DNA from: Streptococcus merionis DSM 19192
GTDB taxonomy: Bacteria; Bacillota; Bacilli; Lactobacillales; Streptococcaceae
Assembly: GCF_000380085.1 (NCBI RefSeq)
Contig: NZ_KB904560.1
Coordinates: forward strand, 1 to 64,000
Length of the DNA: 64,000 bases
Reading direction: 5' to 3'
Part shown: piece by piece, positions 7,802-17,570 of the stretch
How positions within the stretch are numbered: position 1 is the stretch's first letter
How the letters are laid out: each line of letters begins with the position of its first letter
Translations under genes and position numbers: made by a program
Notes under the pieces: generated by a model
The model's database searches: none
The model's input: the letters and a program-made list of their open reading frames with translations, nothing else
Told to the model about the DNA's origin: nothing

Positions 7802-9034
7802 ATGCCAACCAATAAGAAAAATGAAATGATGGTTTATTGCTCTTTTTGTGGCAAAAACCAAGACGAAGTCCAGAAGATTATCGCGGGGAACAATGTCTTT
7901 ATCTGTAACGAATGTGTCGAATTAGCTCAAGAAATTATTCGTGAAGAGATGGCTGAGGAAGTCCTTGCAGACCTGTCTGAAGTCCCAAAACCGCAAGAAT
8001 TGTTGACGATTCTGGACAACTACGTTATTGGACAGGACAAGGCCAAACGTACTTTGGCAGTTGCTGTTTACAATCACTATAAGCGCATTAATTTCCAGCA
8101 CAGCAAGGATGAGAGTCAAGAAGTGGACTTACAAAAGTCTAATATTCTCATGATTGGGCCTACAGGTTCGGGGAAGACCTTATTAGCACAGACCTTGGCG
8201 CGTAGTCTCAATGTACCTTTTGCCATTGCGGACGCGACAGCACTGACAGAGGCGGGATATGTCGGTGAAGATGTGGAGAATATCCTCCTCAAACTTTTGC
8301 AGGCCTCGGATTTCAATATCGAGCGCGCCGAGCGAGGGATTATCTATGTTGATGAAATCGACAAGATTGCTAAAAAAGGGGAGAACGTCTCTATTACTCG
8401 TGATGTTTCAGGCGAAGGAGTGCAACAAGCGCTGTTAAAAATCATCGAAGGTACTGTGGCTAGCGTGCCGCCTCAAGGTGGTCGTAAACACCCGAATCAG
8501 GAGATGATTCAGGTCAATACACAGAATATCCTCTTTATTGTGGGTGGCGCTTTTGATGGTATTGAAGAGATTGTCAAGCAACGCTTAGGCGAGAAAGTTA
8601 TCGGTTTTGGTCACAACAACAAGGGCATTGACGAAGGAGCCTCTTACATGCAGGCTATTGAAGCAGATGATATTCAGAAATTTGGGATTATTCCTGAATT
8701 AATCGGTCGTTTGCCAGTCTTTGCAGCCCTTGAGCAGCTGACAGTAGATGATTTGGTTCGCATTTTGAAAGAGCCGAAAAATGCTTTGGTTAAGCAATAT
8801 CAGACTTTGCTTTCTTACGACGATGTGGAACTTGTTTTTGAAGATGATGCTTTACAAGCCATTGCTGAGAAAGCTTTGTCTCGTAAAACAGGTGCGCGTG
8901 GGCTTCGTTCTATTATCGAAGAAACCATGATGGATGTTATGTTTGAGATACCGAGTCAAGAAGATGTCAAAGTGGTCTATATTACCAAAGCAGCTGTTGA
9001 AGGCCGTGATAAACCCATTTTAGAAACTGCCTAA
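7802..9034 (+). CDS. clpX: ATP-dependent Clp protease ATP-binding subunit ClpX
   Basis: 410 residues, full length. An N-terminal zinc-binding domain carries Cys13, Cys16, Cys35 and Cys38. The AAA+ module shows Walker A GPTGSGKT (about residue 118) and Walker [12 protein letters not shown] (about 180); pore loop GYVGED and the ClpP-contact segment (IGF loop, VIGFGHNN) are present; C-terminal MFEIPSQ is conserved. It unfolds tagged proteins, including those carrying the ssrA tag encoded at 43 kb, for ClpP. It sits between folA and engB as in other streptococci. Confidence 0.97.
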   Translation: MPTNKKNEMMVYCSFCGKNQDEVQKIIAGNNVFICNECVELAQEIIREEMAEEVLADLSEVPKPQELLTILDNYVIGQDKAKRTLAVAVYNHYKRINFQHSKDESQEVDLQKSNILMIGPTGSGKTLLAQTLARSLNVPFAIADATALTEAGYVGEDVENILLKLLQASDFNIERAERGIIYVDEIDKIAKKGENVSITRDVSGEGVQQALLKIIEGTVASVPPQGGRKHPNQEMIQVNTQNILFIVGGAFDGIEEIVKQRLGEKVIGFGHNNKGIDEGASYMQAIEADDIQKFGIIPELIGRLPVFAALEQLTVDDLVRILKEPKNALVKQYQTLLSYDDVELVFEDDALQAIAEKALSRKTGARGLRSIIEETMMDVMFEIPSQEDVKVVYITKAAVEGRDKPILETA

Positions 9035-9060
9035 AACTCCACCCAGAGTTGGGAATCAAT

Positions 9061-9224
9061 TCTAAATATGATAAGAACCTGTCATTCAAGGCCGCTTTTT
9101 TCGCTACGCATCGTTTGTTTTTTAGCATACAATCAGTATTTCTTTAGAAATTGCCTCGATGATCGAAAAACGACCTCTTGAATTAAAGTATCTCACTTGT
9201 GAATACAGGTTCTTATATCTAAAT
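9061..9224. repeat. Palindromic MITE-like element between clpX and engB
   Basis: Perfect 12 bp inverted ends, ATAAGAACCTGT at 9071-9082 and ACAGGTTCTTAT at 9205-9216, enclose about 120 bp that also pairs imperfectly (TTCAAGGCCGCTTTTTTCG with CGAAAAACGACCTCTTGAA). The 7-mer TCTAAAT stands just outside both ends (9061-9067, 9218-9224), like a target duplication, though offset by 3 and 1 bp. There is no ORF. It may be a non-autonomous mobile element and may also act as the clpX terminator. Confidence 0.5.
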
Positions 9225-9335
9225 TGGTAAAACAATTTATTTTTCGTAGTGGTTTGAAGAAGTGGAGTGGGAAAGGACTCTTTCAAAGTTGGTTGGAGTT
9301 GTTCCCGCTTTTTTGGTGTTAAAGAAAGGATAAAG

Positions 9336-9932
9336 ATGACTATAAATATTCATAATGCTGAGATCGTTTTGTCAGCTGTTTCTCAGGCTCAATATCCAGC
9401 TGATGCTTTGCCAGAAATCGCTATGGCTGGCCGATCTAATGTTGGAAAGTCTAGTTTTATCAATGGGCTTCTCAATCGGAAAAATTTAGCCCGTACCTCT
9501 AGTAAGCCGGGTAAAACCCAGCAGCTTAACTTTTACAACATTGATGATCAATTGCGTTTTGTTGACGTGCCGGGCTATGGCTATGCCAAGGTTTCAAAGA
9601 CTGAGCGTGCTAAGTGGGGGAAGATGATTGAGGAATACCTGACAAGTCGTGAAAATTTACGAGCTGTTGTCAGTCTTGTGGATATGCGTCACGAACCAAC
9701 TGCAGATGATGTGCAGATGTACGAATTTCTAAAATATTATGATCTTCCTGTTATTGTCGTTGCGACCAAATCGGATAAAATCCCTCGTGGTAAATGGAAC
9801 AAGCAGGAATCTGTCATTAAAAAGAGATTAAAGTTTGACTCATCGGACACCTTCATCCCCTTTTCAGCGATCACAAAAGATGGTGTTGAAAAAGCTTGGG
9901 AAGCCATTCTGACTGCTGCAGATTTATCATAA
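9336..9932 (+). CDS. engB: Ribosome biogenesis GTPase EngB (YsxC)
   Basis: 198 residues. The GTPase motifs are G1 GRSNVGKS (residues 32-39), G3 DVPGYG, G4 ATKSDK and G5 FSAITK. EngB is an essential GTPase of large-subunit assembly. The chosen start, MTINIHNAE at 9336, follows AAAGAAAGGATAAAG; an upstream in-frame start at 9267 would add 23 residues not found in the family. It lies downstream of clpX, the usual Firmicute pairing, but a palindromic element separates the two here. Confidence 0.96.
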   Translation: MTINIHNAEIVLSAVSQAQYPADALPEIAMAGRSNVGKSSFINGLLNRKNLARTSSKPGKTQQLNFYNIDDQLRFVDVPGYGYAKVSKTERAKWGKMIEEYLTSRENLRAVVSLVDMRHEPTADDVQMYEFLKYYDLPVIVVATKSDKIPRGKWNKQESVIKKRLKFDSSDTFIPFSAITKDGVEKAWEAILTAADLS

Positions 9933-9939
9933 GGAGTGG

Positions 9940-9967
9940 GAAAATCTAGTTTTACTGGATTTTTCTT
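9940..9967 (+). terminator. Terminator after engB
   Basis: GAAAATCTAGT and ACTGGATTTTTC form an 11 bp stem with one mismatch and a short T-rich tail, 8 bp past the stop. Confidence 0.55.
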
Positions 9968-10092
9968 TAGCCTCATTAAAAAAATTTTTTAGTGAAAAAG
10001 GCTCTCTTTTCTTCATATTTAATAACCGATTTCTAAATAGCTATTTTAACTATGATATAAAAGTATTTTATGATGGCGCTTTATTTACCCCC

Positions 10093-10120
10093 TTACAAAA
10101 GGGAAAAATTGTGTTAAAAT
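10093..10120 (+). promoter_or_regulatory. Promoter of the V-type ATPase operon
   Basis: TTACAA at 10093-10098, a 16 bp spacer and TAAAAT at 10115-10120 with an extended-10 TG. The leader of about 50 nt ends in a GAAGGGAGGAG ribosome site. Confidence 0.55.
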
Positions 10121-10177
10121 AGTAAACAGATAGTTTTAATTTTAAAAAATTAGAACACATTAAGAAGGGAGGAGTTT

Positions 10178-10501
10178 ATGGCAAATGCAACATTAGCAAT
10201 GATGCAAGAGATTGAAATGGAAGCACAAGCTGTTTTGGAGAGTTATGATCAAGAGATTGCTGACTTGAGAAAAGCTAGCGAAGAAGATTTGGCAGCACTC
10301 GCTTTGCAATATGATCAAGATACTCAAGCGGAAGTTTCTCAGTTGAAAAACCTTGCAGAAAAAGAAATTGATAAGTTGCGTCAAGAAATCCAAGGCACTA
10401 TTGCACAAAACGAAGCTGCAGTGCGAGAGGCCTTGACCGATAAAAAAGATCAGTTGGTTCAGGCTATTGTAGATAGGGTGGTGGCAAGTTATGGCCATTA
10501 G
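10178..10501 (+). CDS. ntpF: V-type ATPase peripheral stalk subunit (G-type, NtpF)
   Basis: 107 residues, almost wholly alpha-helical coiled coil rich in Glu, Gln, Lys and Ala, without a membrane segment. Its position as first gene before ntpI corresponds to Enterococcus hirae ntpF. NtpF pairs with NtpE to form the peripheral stalks that hold the catalytic head still. The end overlaps ntpI by 11 bp, so translation is coupled. The call depends more on gene order and coiled-coil character than on sequence motifs. Confidence 0.85.
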   Translation: MANATLAMMQEIEMEAQAVLESYDQEIADLRKASEEDLAALALQYDQDTQAEVSQLKNLAEKEIDKLRQEIQGTIAQNEAAVREALTDKKDQLVQAIVDRVVASYGH

Positions 10502-12500
10502 TCAAATGCAGAAACTATCTCTGATTTTGCCAAAGGAGCAACTAGATGATGTTCTTTTAGTGATGCAGGATTTGAGACATGTGGAAGTTCGTGATTTAGG
10601 TCAAGATGCTTCTTGGCAGCTGGCACTGTCTGAAAATCAAGTTCAGCTAGCAGAAGTTTCATCCTTTGATAGAGGAGGTCAAGAAGTTCTTGCTGGTGAA
10701 GAGGCCTTGGCTTATTTCTTAAAGCGGCAGCAGAAACTAGAAAATGCCATTGCGCAATTAAAAACTTATTTGCCTAAGCAAGGACTAATTGCTAGTCTTC
10801 GTCAAAAGCGTCGTCTTCTCGACTTTTCAGATGTGGAAATTCAGGGACGTGAATGCCTTGAGGAAAATGTTCTCAAGAAAGTCCAGTCCTTATTTCGGGA
10901 ACACGACAGTCTTAAAGAACAATTGCAAAAGTTGGAAGACAATCGGACTCAAATTTCTAAATGGTCCAACCTAGAAATCACTCCCAAAGAACTGAGCAAG
11001 TTTAAACATATTAAGGCCCTTGTAGGAACAATCCCAAATACAGAGGACAATCAGTTTCTTAGACAACTTCAAGAAGCTGAAGCGGTTGATTTTCAGGAAG
11101 TCTTTCGTTCGGAGACGGAGTACGGTGTTATTCTTTTTCTTCACCCGCGTGAGGAAAAGAAGGCTCCGATTAACTTTGAAGACTTTCTGTTTAAGCCCTT
11201 GGAATATCCTTACGATTTAGTGCCCGCAGAGCAACTCAAAGAGTTTGATGTTGCAGAAAAGCTCCTGTTAGAGCGTATTCAGGGTATTGAAGGTCAATTG
11301 CGTGATGCACAAGACAGTCTTGAGCAGTTAGAGCTGGAATTAGAAGCTGTAACCAACCATCATGCTCGTGAACTAGCCAAGAAAAAGTTAGCGGCGAGTC
11401 AGTATCTGGTTGCTATAGAAGGTTGGATTGAAACCTCGGAATTGCCTCTATTTAAGCAAAAGTTACAAGCCGAGTATGGTGATAGTATCTTGCTGACAGA
11501 GAGTGAAGTCACTGAAGAGGATTGGGATTATGTTCCAACTCAATTGAGAAACCATCCTCTTATTGAACCGTTTGAAATGATTACAGAGATGTACTCGCTG
11601 CCCAAGTATTATGAAAAGGATCCAACGCCTTACGTAGCCCCATTTTATTTTACCTTTTTTGGGATGATGATTGCGGATGTGGGTTATGGATTGCTCTTAT
11701 TCTTAGCGACAGGCTTGGCACTTAGATTCTTTTCTTTAGCCAAGGGAACCAAGCGATTCTTGCAATTTTTCAATGTGTTAAGTGTCTCAGTCAGTCTTTG
11801 GGGGCTAGTCTATGGGTCATTCTTCGCCTTTGAATTGCCAGTCCAGCTTTTGAGTACAACTGATGATGTTATGGTTATCTTGGTCTTGTCGGTTGCTTTT
11901 GGGTTTATCACCGTCTTGACTGCTCTGTTCTTGAGTGGTCGTCAAAAGATGAGGATGAAAGACTATGCAGAAGCCTACAACGCTGGCTTTGCTTGGCTTT
12001 TAATTCTGGTTGGTGTGATATTTCTGATAGTCGGTATGATGCTTCCTAGTATGGCTTACCTTGCGACCATTGGAAAATGGCTTATGATTCTAAATGCCAT
12101 CGGTATCTTAGTGGTTTCGGTCATTGCGTCTAAGAGCTTAGCTGGTCTTGGTTCTGGTTTGTACAATCTTTACAATGCCACGGGTTATGTCAGTGACTTG
12201 GTCAGCTTTACTCGTCTGATGGCTCTCGGTGTATCGGGCGCTAGTATTGGGACAGCCTTTAATATGATTGTGGGATTGCTGCCAACACCGGCTCGGTTTA
12301 CTGTTGGTATTCTCTTGTTTATCGCGTTGCACGCAGTCAATTTAGCCTTGTCACTTTTGTCAGGTTATGTTCATGGTGCACGTCTCATTTTCGTTGAGTT
12401 CTTTGGTAAGTTTTATGAGGGTGGTGGCCGTGCCTTTAATCCCTTAAGACCTGCTGAGAAATATTTTGATATAAAAAAAGTTCATTTGGAGGACAAATAA
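10491..12500 (+). CDS. ntpI: V-type ATPase subunit I (membrane stator, a-type)
   Basis: 669 residues. The N-terminal 360 are cytoplasmic with coiled coils (about 90-155 and 250-305) that receive the peripheral stalks. From about 375 (YVAPFYFTFFGMMIADVGYG) the C-terminal part has seven or eight membrane segments, and the conserved Arg in SFTRLMALG is the one that faces the rotor glutamate during ion transfer. Starts MAISQM inside the end of ntpF and ends exactly against the ATG of ntpK. Confidence 0.95.
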   Translation: MAISQMQKLSLILPKEQLDDVLLVMQDLRHVEVRDLGQDASWQLALSENQVQLAEVSSFDRGGQEVLAGEEALAYFLKRQQKLENAIAQLKTYLPKQGLIASLRQKRRLLDFSDVEIQGRECLEENVLKKVQSLFREHDSLKEQLQKLEDNRTQISKWSNLEITPKELSKFKHIKALVGTIPNTEDNQFLRQLQEAEAVDFQEVFRSETEYGVILFLHPREEKKAPINFEDFLFKPLEYPYDLVPAEQLKEFDVAEKLLLERIQGIEGQLRDAQDSLEQLELELEAVTNHHARELAKKKLAASQYLVAIEGWIETSELPLFKQKLQAEYGDSILLTESEVTEEDWDYVPTQLRNHPLIEPFEMITEMYSLPKYYEKDPTPYVAPFYFTFFGMMIADVGYGLLLFLATGLALRFFSLAKGTKRFLQFFNVLSVSVSLWGLVYGSFFAFELPVQLLSTTDDVMVILVLSVAFGFITVLTALFLSGRQKMRMKDYAEAYNAGFAWLLILVGVIFLIVGMMLPSMAYLATIGKWLMILNAIGILVVSVIASKSLAGLGSGLYNLYNATGYVSDLVSFTRLMALGVSGASIGTAFNMIVGLLPTPARFTVGILLFIALHAVNLALSLLSGYVHGARLIFVEFFGKFYEGGGRAFNPLRPAEKYFDIKKVHLEDK

Positions 12501-12980
<480 letters not shown>

Positions 12981-13014
12981 TCATCCCTGTCACTAAAGAA
13001 AAGGAGGGGCTGAT

Positions 13015-13596
13015 ATGTCAGATATGACAGGACTGAAAGCATCTGTGTTGGCGCAGTCTCATGAAAAAGGCCGCCTCAATCTCACAGCTGCTAAAGAAAA
13101 AATTCAAGCGGATTTTGAAAAGAAAAAAGAACAACTTATTTTGGAGAAAGAAGCTGTTCGCCGTAATCGCTTGGGAGAAATTAATCGTCGTAAGCAACGA
13201 GATACGCAACAATTAGAAAATCAGGCGCGTCAGTCAAGCCTTGTAACGAAGCAAGAAGTGCTCAAAGAATTGTTTGCCGCTGCTCAGGACAGAATGGCCA
13301 ATTGGTCTGAAGCTGAGCAGGTCGCATTCTTCAAGTCAATCATGACACATTACCAAAATCCAGTAACGATTCAAGTGGGGCAAAAGACAGCGGATAGATT
13401 TTCAGAAGCGACTTGGCAGGAACTTAGCCAAGCATTTCCTAATGTAACTTTTGCAGATGAGCGTGTTGCTGGGGAGGCTGGTTTTCTAATTTCAGACGGA
13501 AAGGTGGACGATAACTACCTTTACAGTACGCTAGTGCAAGAAATTTGGGAATCTGAAAGTTATCGTTTGGCTTCTGAGATTTTCCAAGCAGAATAG
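13015..13596 (+). CDS. ntpE: V-type ATPase peripheral stalk subunit E
   Basis: 193 residues. The N-terminal half (about 10-95) is a charged coiled coil (KEKIQADFEKKKEQLILEKE) and the C-terminal half a globular domain ending EIWESESYRLASEIFQ, the two-part form of E subunits. With NtpF it forms the peripheral stalk. AAGGAGGGGCTGAT lies before the ATG. It stands between ntpK and ntpC as in E. hirae. Confidence 0.93.
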   Translation: MSDMTGLKASVLAQSHEKGRLNLTAAKEKIQADFEKKKEQLILEKEAVRRNRLGEINRRKQRDTQQLENQARQSSLVTKQEVLKELFAAAQDRMANWSEAEQVAFFKSIMTHYQNPVTIQVGQKTADRFSEATWQELSQAFPNVTFADERVAGEAGFLISDGKVDDNYLYSTLVQEIWESESYRLASEIFQAE

Positions 13597-13608
13597 GAGG
13601 TGCTTCGT

Positions 13609-14619
13609 ATGGATGCAAGCCTATTTTCACAAATCAATACAGCAATCAGTGTGCGTGAAGCACGTATGGTGACTAAAGAGCAATTTGATCAACTTTTGTC
13701 TGTAGAGGATAGAGAACGCATGGCGTTGACCTTGCAAGAGACAAATTATAAGCTGGATAAGGAGAGTCTGGCTGATCCCAATGTGATTGAACAGGTCTTA
13801 ATCAAGAACTTAGCAGATGATTATCGTTTTGCTTTTGAAGAAACGCCTGTAGAAGAAGTCACACAACTTTTTGCTCTTCGTTACACGTATCATAATCTAA
13901 AGGTCCTTTTAAAAGCGCGTGCAACGCAGACAGACTTGTCTGAGTTAATCCTTCCAATCGGTCGTTATAGTAAAGAGATTTTAGAACATTTAGTTACGAC
14001 CTTGACAAGTGAAGTTTGTCCTAGTGTGATGGTCGAGGAGGTCTCAGCAACTTGGCTGGAGTTTTTGGACTATCAGGATATGCGGGTTCTTGATATTGGG
14101 ATGGATATGGCTTACTTTAAGCACTTGAAACAGCTAGCAGAAGAACTTGATACACCAGAGTTGACGGACTTTGTGAATTTGACCATTGATTTTTACAATG
14201 TGATTACTGTTAAAAGAGGTCTTAATCAGGATAAACCCAATAGTTTTATGCGCCAGCTCTTGTCTGACGATGCTTTGATGAAGGCGCGTGATTACCTCAA
14301 ACTTTATGAAGATCAATCTTTATTGACTTGGTTTAATCAGGTTTATCCTAATAGCTTTGATTTGTCGACTAAATCTTTTGAGTCAGGACTTGCGCAAGCA
14401 GATATTTCTGCTGTGGAATTGGAGTATTTGATGGATCTGTTGCGATTCCAAGTTCTGGAACAGGGACGTTTTGAGACACAAGGTCCACTTCCCTTGGCCC
14501 GTTACCTTTGGGGCAAGGAATTGGAGGTGAAAAACCTGCGCTTAATTTTAACAGGGCGTAGTAATGATCTTAGCTCAGAAGTTTTGAAAGAAAGGATGAG
14601 ACCCGTTTATGGCCAGTAA
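13609..14619 (+). CDS. ntpC: V-type ATPase subunit C (d-type, central stalk cap)
   Basis: 336 residues of the V-ATPase d/AC39 family, which sits on the rotor ring and links it to the central axis. It is helical without membrane spans; the ARMVTKEQFDQLL start and TYHNLKVLLKAR and EVKNLRLILTGR near the ends are typical. The ATG at 13609 (MDASLF) is preferred over an in-frame GTG at 13600 because AGGAGG at 13595-13600 is correctly spaced from it. It overlaps ntpG by 11 bp. Confidence 0.93.
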   Translation: MDASLFSQINTAISVREARMVTKEQFDQLLSVEDRERMALTLQETNYKLDKESLADPNVIEQVLIKNLADDYRFAFEETPVEEVTQLFALRYTYHNLKVLLKARATQTDLSELILPIGRYSKEILEHLVTTLTSEVCPSVMVEEVSATWLEFLDYQDMRVLDIGMDMAYFKHLKQLAEELDTPELTDFVNLTIDFYNVITVKRGLNQDKPNSFMRQLLSDDALMKARDYLKLYEDQSLLTWFNQVYPNSFDLSTKSFESGLAQADISAVELEYLMDLLRFQVLEQGRFETQGPLPLARYLWGKELEVKNLRLILTGRSNDLSSEVLKERMRPVYGQ

Positions 14620-14929
14620 AACCTATAAAATCGGTATTGTTGGAAATCGTGACGCCATCCTTCCCTTTCGAATGATCGGATTTCAAACGTTTCCTGTTAC
14701 GGATTCTCAGCAAGCCGTTAACACTTTGCGCAAACTCGCTCGGGAAGATTATGGGATTATCTATTTAACAGAAGATATTGCTGTAGAGATTCCAGATACT
14801 CTTGACTATTATGACAGTCAATTGACACCAGCTGTCATCCTCTTGCCAACTCACAAAGGAAGTCTCGGACTCGGTATTCAACGTGTCCAAGATAATGTTG
14901 AAAAAGCAGTTGGACAAAATATACTTTAA
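14609..14929 (+). CDS. ntpG: V-type ATPase subunit F (NtpG, central axis)
   Basis: 106 residues with the Rossmann-like fold of V-ATPase F subunits: YKIGIVGNRDAILPFRMIGF at the start, then DYGIIYLTEDIA. It binds NtpD in the central axis. It begins inside the end of ntpC. In most genomes ntpA follows at once, but here 850 bp without a gene intervene, so how ntpA translation and transcription are kept in step is open. Confidence 0.92.
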   Translation: MASKTYKIGIVGNRDAILPFRMIGFQTFPVTDSQQAVNTLRKLAREDYGIIYLTEDIAVEIPDTLDYYDSQLTPAVILLPTHKGSLGLGIQRVQDNVEKAVGQNIL

Positions 14930-15212
14930 CATAACAATGGGCGTTTGGTTATTGTTAATGCGTGGAAAAAACTTATAAATATATGTACTGGTGGTGCGGT
15001 TACCGTTAAGAGTGGCTAATACCGATAGTTTTGTAGAGATTTGATGTTCCAACAATCGCTTCCAGACTGTTGAGCACTCATCTTTGCAAAGCTGAACAGA
15101 GCTATAACATTTGAGTCATCAATATATGAGAGGCAACTCAGCAAAGATTCATTGGTTCTGAAATACCTAATGAACTGTGTAGGGAAAAACTAAGTTAGAT
15201 TAGTCAAACGTC
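14930..15212. other. First part of the ntpG-ntpA gap, no gene seen
   Basis: No coding frame, terminator or clear promoter could be supported here. It leads into the repeat cluster that fills the rest of the gap. Confidence 0.5.
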
Positions 15213-15763
15213 CTTTGCATCTTAGAATTGAATTCGGCCTAAAAAGTTAAATGGCATTTGGTATGGTTAGGGTCGTAGCCGTCTGGATTTTCTTCGATTT
15301 CATCTGTGAAAATCCTAGTCGTCTTGACCGGGGTGCGTCAACGTCATCGAAGATGACTGACTTACCGCCATTTTTCAACGCTTTTCTTGACGGGCTTTGT
15401 ATCTTAGTAACTGAATTCGGGCTAAAAGCTTGGAAAAAAGAGACGCAGATGTTGTGAGCTTTGCTCACTATACAGATGCGGCTACCTTTAGGCATAAATC
15501 TTCCTAGAGCGCGGACACTCTTCGTCAGATTTTCTGTTTTTCAGTCGCTTTTTACACACCCTCATATCTTAAAACTGAACACGGGCTAAAATGCTCGGTA
15601 AAATGCGTGAGTTCCCTTGAGTCTTCGGACTCATCGGTCACTCCCTTATTTTCCATCGCATTTCTACACGCCCTTTGTATCTTGAATTAAATTCGGCCTA
15701 AAACCCTAGTGAAAATGATAATTTCTTATTTTTATATGGTTTTCTATATGGCCTCGTATCTTA
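15213..15763. repeat. Cluster of four palindromic repeat units inside the V-ATPase operon
   Basis: Five copies of a short junction, consensus TTTGTATCTTA followed by AACTGAATTCGGSCTAAAA, occur at about 15213, 15392, 15559, 15670 and 15751 (the last only the first half). Between them lie four units of about 60-165 bp whose ends pair (GGCCTAAAA-type left ends with TTTTC...GGGC right ends). Each of the first three cores carries a small perfect hairpin of different sequence: GTCATC/GATGAC (15343-15357), GTGAGC/GCTCAC (15454-15468), GAGTC/GACTC with a TTCG loop (15619-15632). Another unit lies before parC. ORFs inside are by-products. Confidence 0.65.
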
Positions 15764-15779
15764 ACAAGGAGGGGAACTC

Positions 15780-17570
15780 TTGAATCAGGGTAAAATTATT
15801 AAAGTTTCGGGTCCCTTAGTGATTGCTTCTGGAATGCAGGAAGCAAATATACAGGACATTTGTCGTGTCGGAGACTTGGGCTTAATTGGCGAAATTATTG
15901 AAATGCGCCGAGACGAAGCCTCTATACAGGTTTATGAAGAAACATCTGGTCTTCGTCCAGGCGAGCCTGTGATCACTACAGGTCGCCCGCTTTCTGTGGA
16001 GTTGGGTCCAGGGCTCATTTCACAAATGTTTGATGGGATTCAACGTCCCTTGGAAAGTTTCAAAGAAGTAACACAGTCAGACTTCTTGATTCGTGGGGTT
16101 GAATTACCAAACTTGAACCGTGAAGCTAAATGGAGCTTCAAACCAAGTCTTTCAGTTGGCGATCATGTTATCGCTGGGGATGTATTGGGAACCGTTCAGG
16201 AAACAGAAGTGATTGAGCACCGTATCATGGTGCCTTACCAAATTGAAGGAAAAGTGATTGCCATCGCAGAAGGTGATTTCACGGTTGAAGAGACTATCTA
16301 TGAAATTGAGCAGGTCAATGGGGAGATCTACAAAGGAACCTTGATGCAAAAATGGCCGGTTCGTCGTGGTCGTCCAATTGCTCAAAAGCTGATTCCAGTT
16401 GAACCCATGGTGACAGGTCAGCGGGTCATTGATACCTTCTTTCCTGTAACTAAAGGGGGAGCTGCTGCTGTACCTGGACCTTTCGGAGCTGGTAAGACCG
16501 TTGTGCAACACCAGATTGCTAAATTTGCCAATGTGGATATTGTTATCTATGTTGGTTGTGGCGAACGTGGTAACGAGATGACGGATGTACTGAACGAATT
16601 TCCTGAGCTGATTGACCCGGCAACTGGACAATCCATCATGGCCCGTACGGTATTGATCGCAAACACTTCTAACATGCCTGTGGCGGCTCGTGAGGCATCT
16701 ATCTACACAGGTATCACAATTGCGGAATACTTCCGTGATATGGGCTACAACGTAGCTATCATGGCTGACTCCACTTCTCGTTGGGCTGAAGCCCTCCGTG
16801 AAATGTCTGGGCGTTTGGAAGAAATGCCTGGTGATGAAGGTTACCCAGCTTATCTAGGAAGCCGTATTGCTGAGTATTACGAACGTGCTGGCCGTGTTGT
16901 GACTCTGGGAAGCCAAGGGCGTGAAGGAACTATTACAGCTATTGGTGCTGTATCGCCTCCTGGTGGAGATATTTCAGAGCCTGTTACCCAGAACACCTTG
17001 CGTATTGTTAAAGTCTTCTGGGGCTTAGATGCACCTCTTGCGCAACGTCGTCACTTCCCAGCGATTAACTGGCTTAGCTCATACTCACTCTACGTGGATG
17101 AGATTGGTCAATACATCAACCAACGCGAAAACATGCAGTGGGCTGAAAAAGTTACTAAGGCCATGAACATTCTCCAAAAAGAGAGTGAGTTGGAAGAAAT
17201 CGTCCGTTTGGTCGGTATCGATTCTCTGTCTGAACGCGATCGTTTAACCATGAATGCCGCGAGGATGATTCGCGAAGACTACTTGCAGCAAAATGCCTTT
17301 GACGATGTGGATACCTATACATCTTTCCGCAAGCAAGTGGCAATGCTCAGCAACATCTTGCTCTTTGATGACGAAGCTAACCGTGCTTTGGAACTTGGAG
17401 CTTACTTTACAGAAATTATGGATGGTACGGTAGAATTACGTGACCGTATTGCCCGTAGTAAATTTATCTCTGAGGACCGAATCGCTGAGATTGAAGGTCT
17501 GTCAGAACAAATCAAGACAATCTTGCACGAGATTGTCGCAAAAGGAGGGGTGACTCATGAAGGTTATTAA
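15780..17570 (+). CDS. ntpA: V-type ATPase catalytic subunit A
   Basis: 596 residues. The P-loop GPFGAGKT (about 233-240) and the extra 'non-homologous' segment before it distinguish A subunits from F-type beta. [21 protein letters not shown] and [10 protein letters not shown] are the catalytic and arginine-contact motifs. It hydrolyses ATP in the A3B3 head. The start is TTG at 15780 behind ACAAGGAGGGG, directly after the repeat cluster. It overlaps ntpB by 14 bp. Confidence 0.97.
   Translation: MNQGKIIKVSGPLVIASGMQEANIQDICRVGDLGLIGEIIEMRRDEASIQVYEETSGLRPGEPVITTGRPLSVELGPGLISQMFDGIQRPLESFKEVTQSDFLIRGVELPNLNREAKWSFKPSLSVGDHVIAGDVLGTVQETEVIEHRIMVPYQIEGKVIAIAEGDFTVEETIYEIEQVNGEIYKGTLMQKWPVRRGRPIAQKLIPVEPMVTGQRVIDTFFPVTKGGAAAVPGPFGAGKTVVQHQIAKFANVDIVIYVGCGERGNEMTDVLNEFPELIDPATGQSIMARTVLIANTSNMPVAAREASIYTGITIAEYFRDMGYNVAIMADSTSRWAEALREMSGRLEEMPGDEGYPAYLGSRIAEYYERAGRVVTLGSQGREGTITAIGAVSPPGGDISEPVTQNTLRIVKVFWGLDAPLAQRRHFPAINWLSSYSLYVDEIGQYINQRENMQWAEKVTKAMNILQKESELEEIVRLVGIDSLSERDRLTMNAARMIREDYLQQNAFDDVDTYTSFRKQVAMLSNILLFDDEANRALELGAYFTEIMDGTVELRDRIARSKFISEDRIAEIEGLSEQIKTILHEIVAKGGVTHEGY

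Noticed and set aside
15247-15495. ORFs on both strands (15251-15457 plus, 15247-15495 minus) in the ntpG-ntpA gap
   Set aside because: They run across palindromic repeat units with no ribosome sites and unlikely composition.
15213-15763. Integron-like attC array
   Set aside because: Conserved ends and variable palindromes recall attC, but the RYYYAAC/GTTRRRY core sites, gene cassettes and an integrase are absent.
15213-15763. CRISPR array
   Set aside because: Repeats are unevenly spaced, the 'spacers' are hairpins of very different length, and no cas gene is present.
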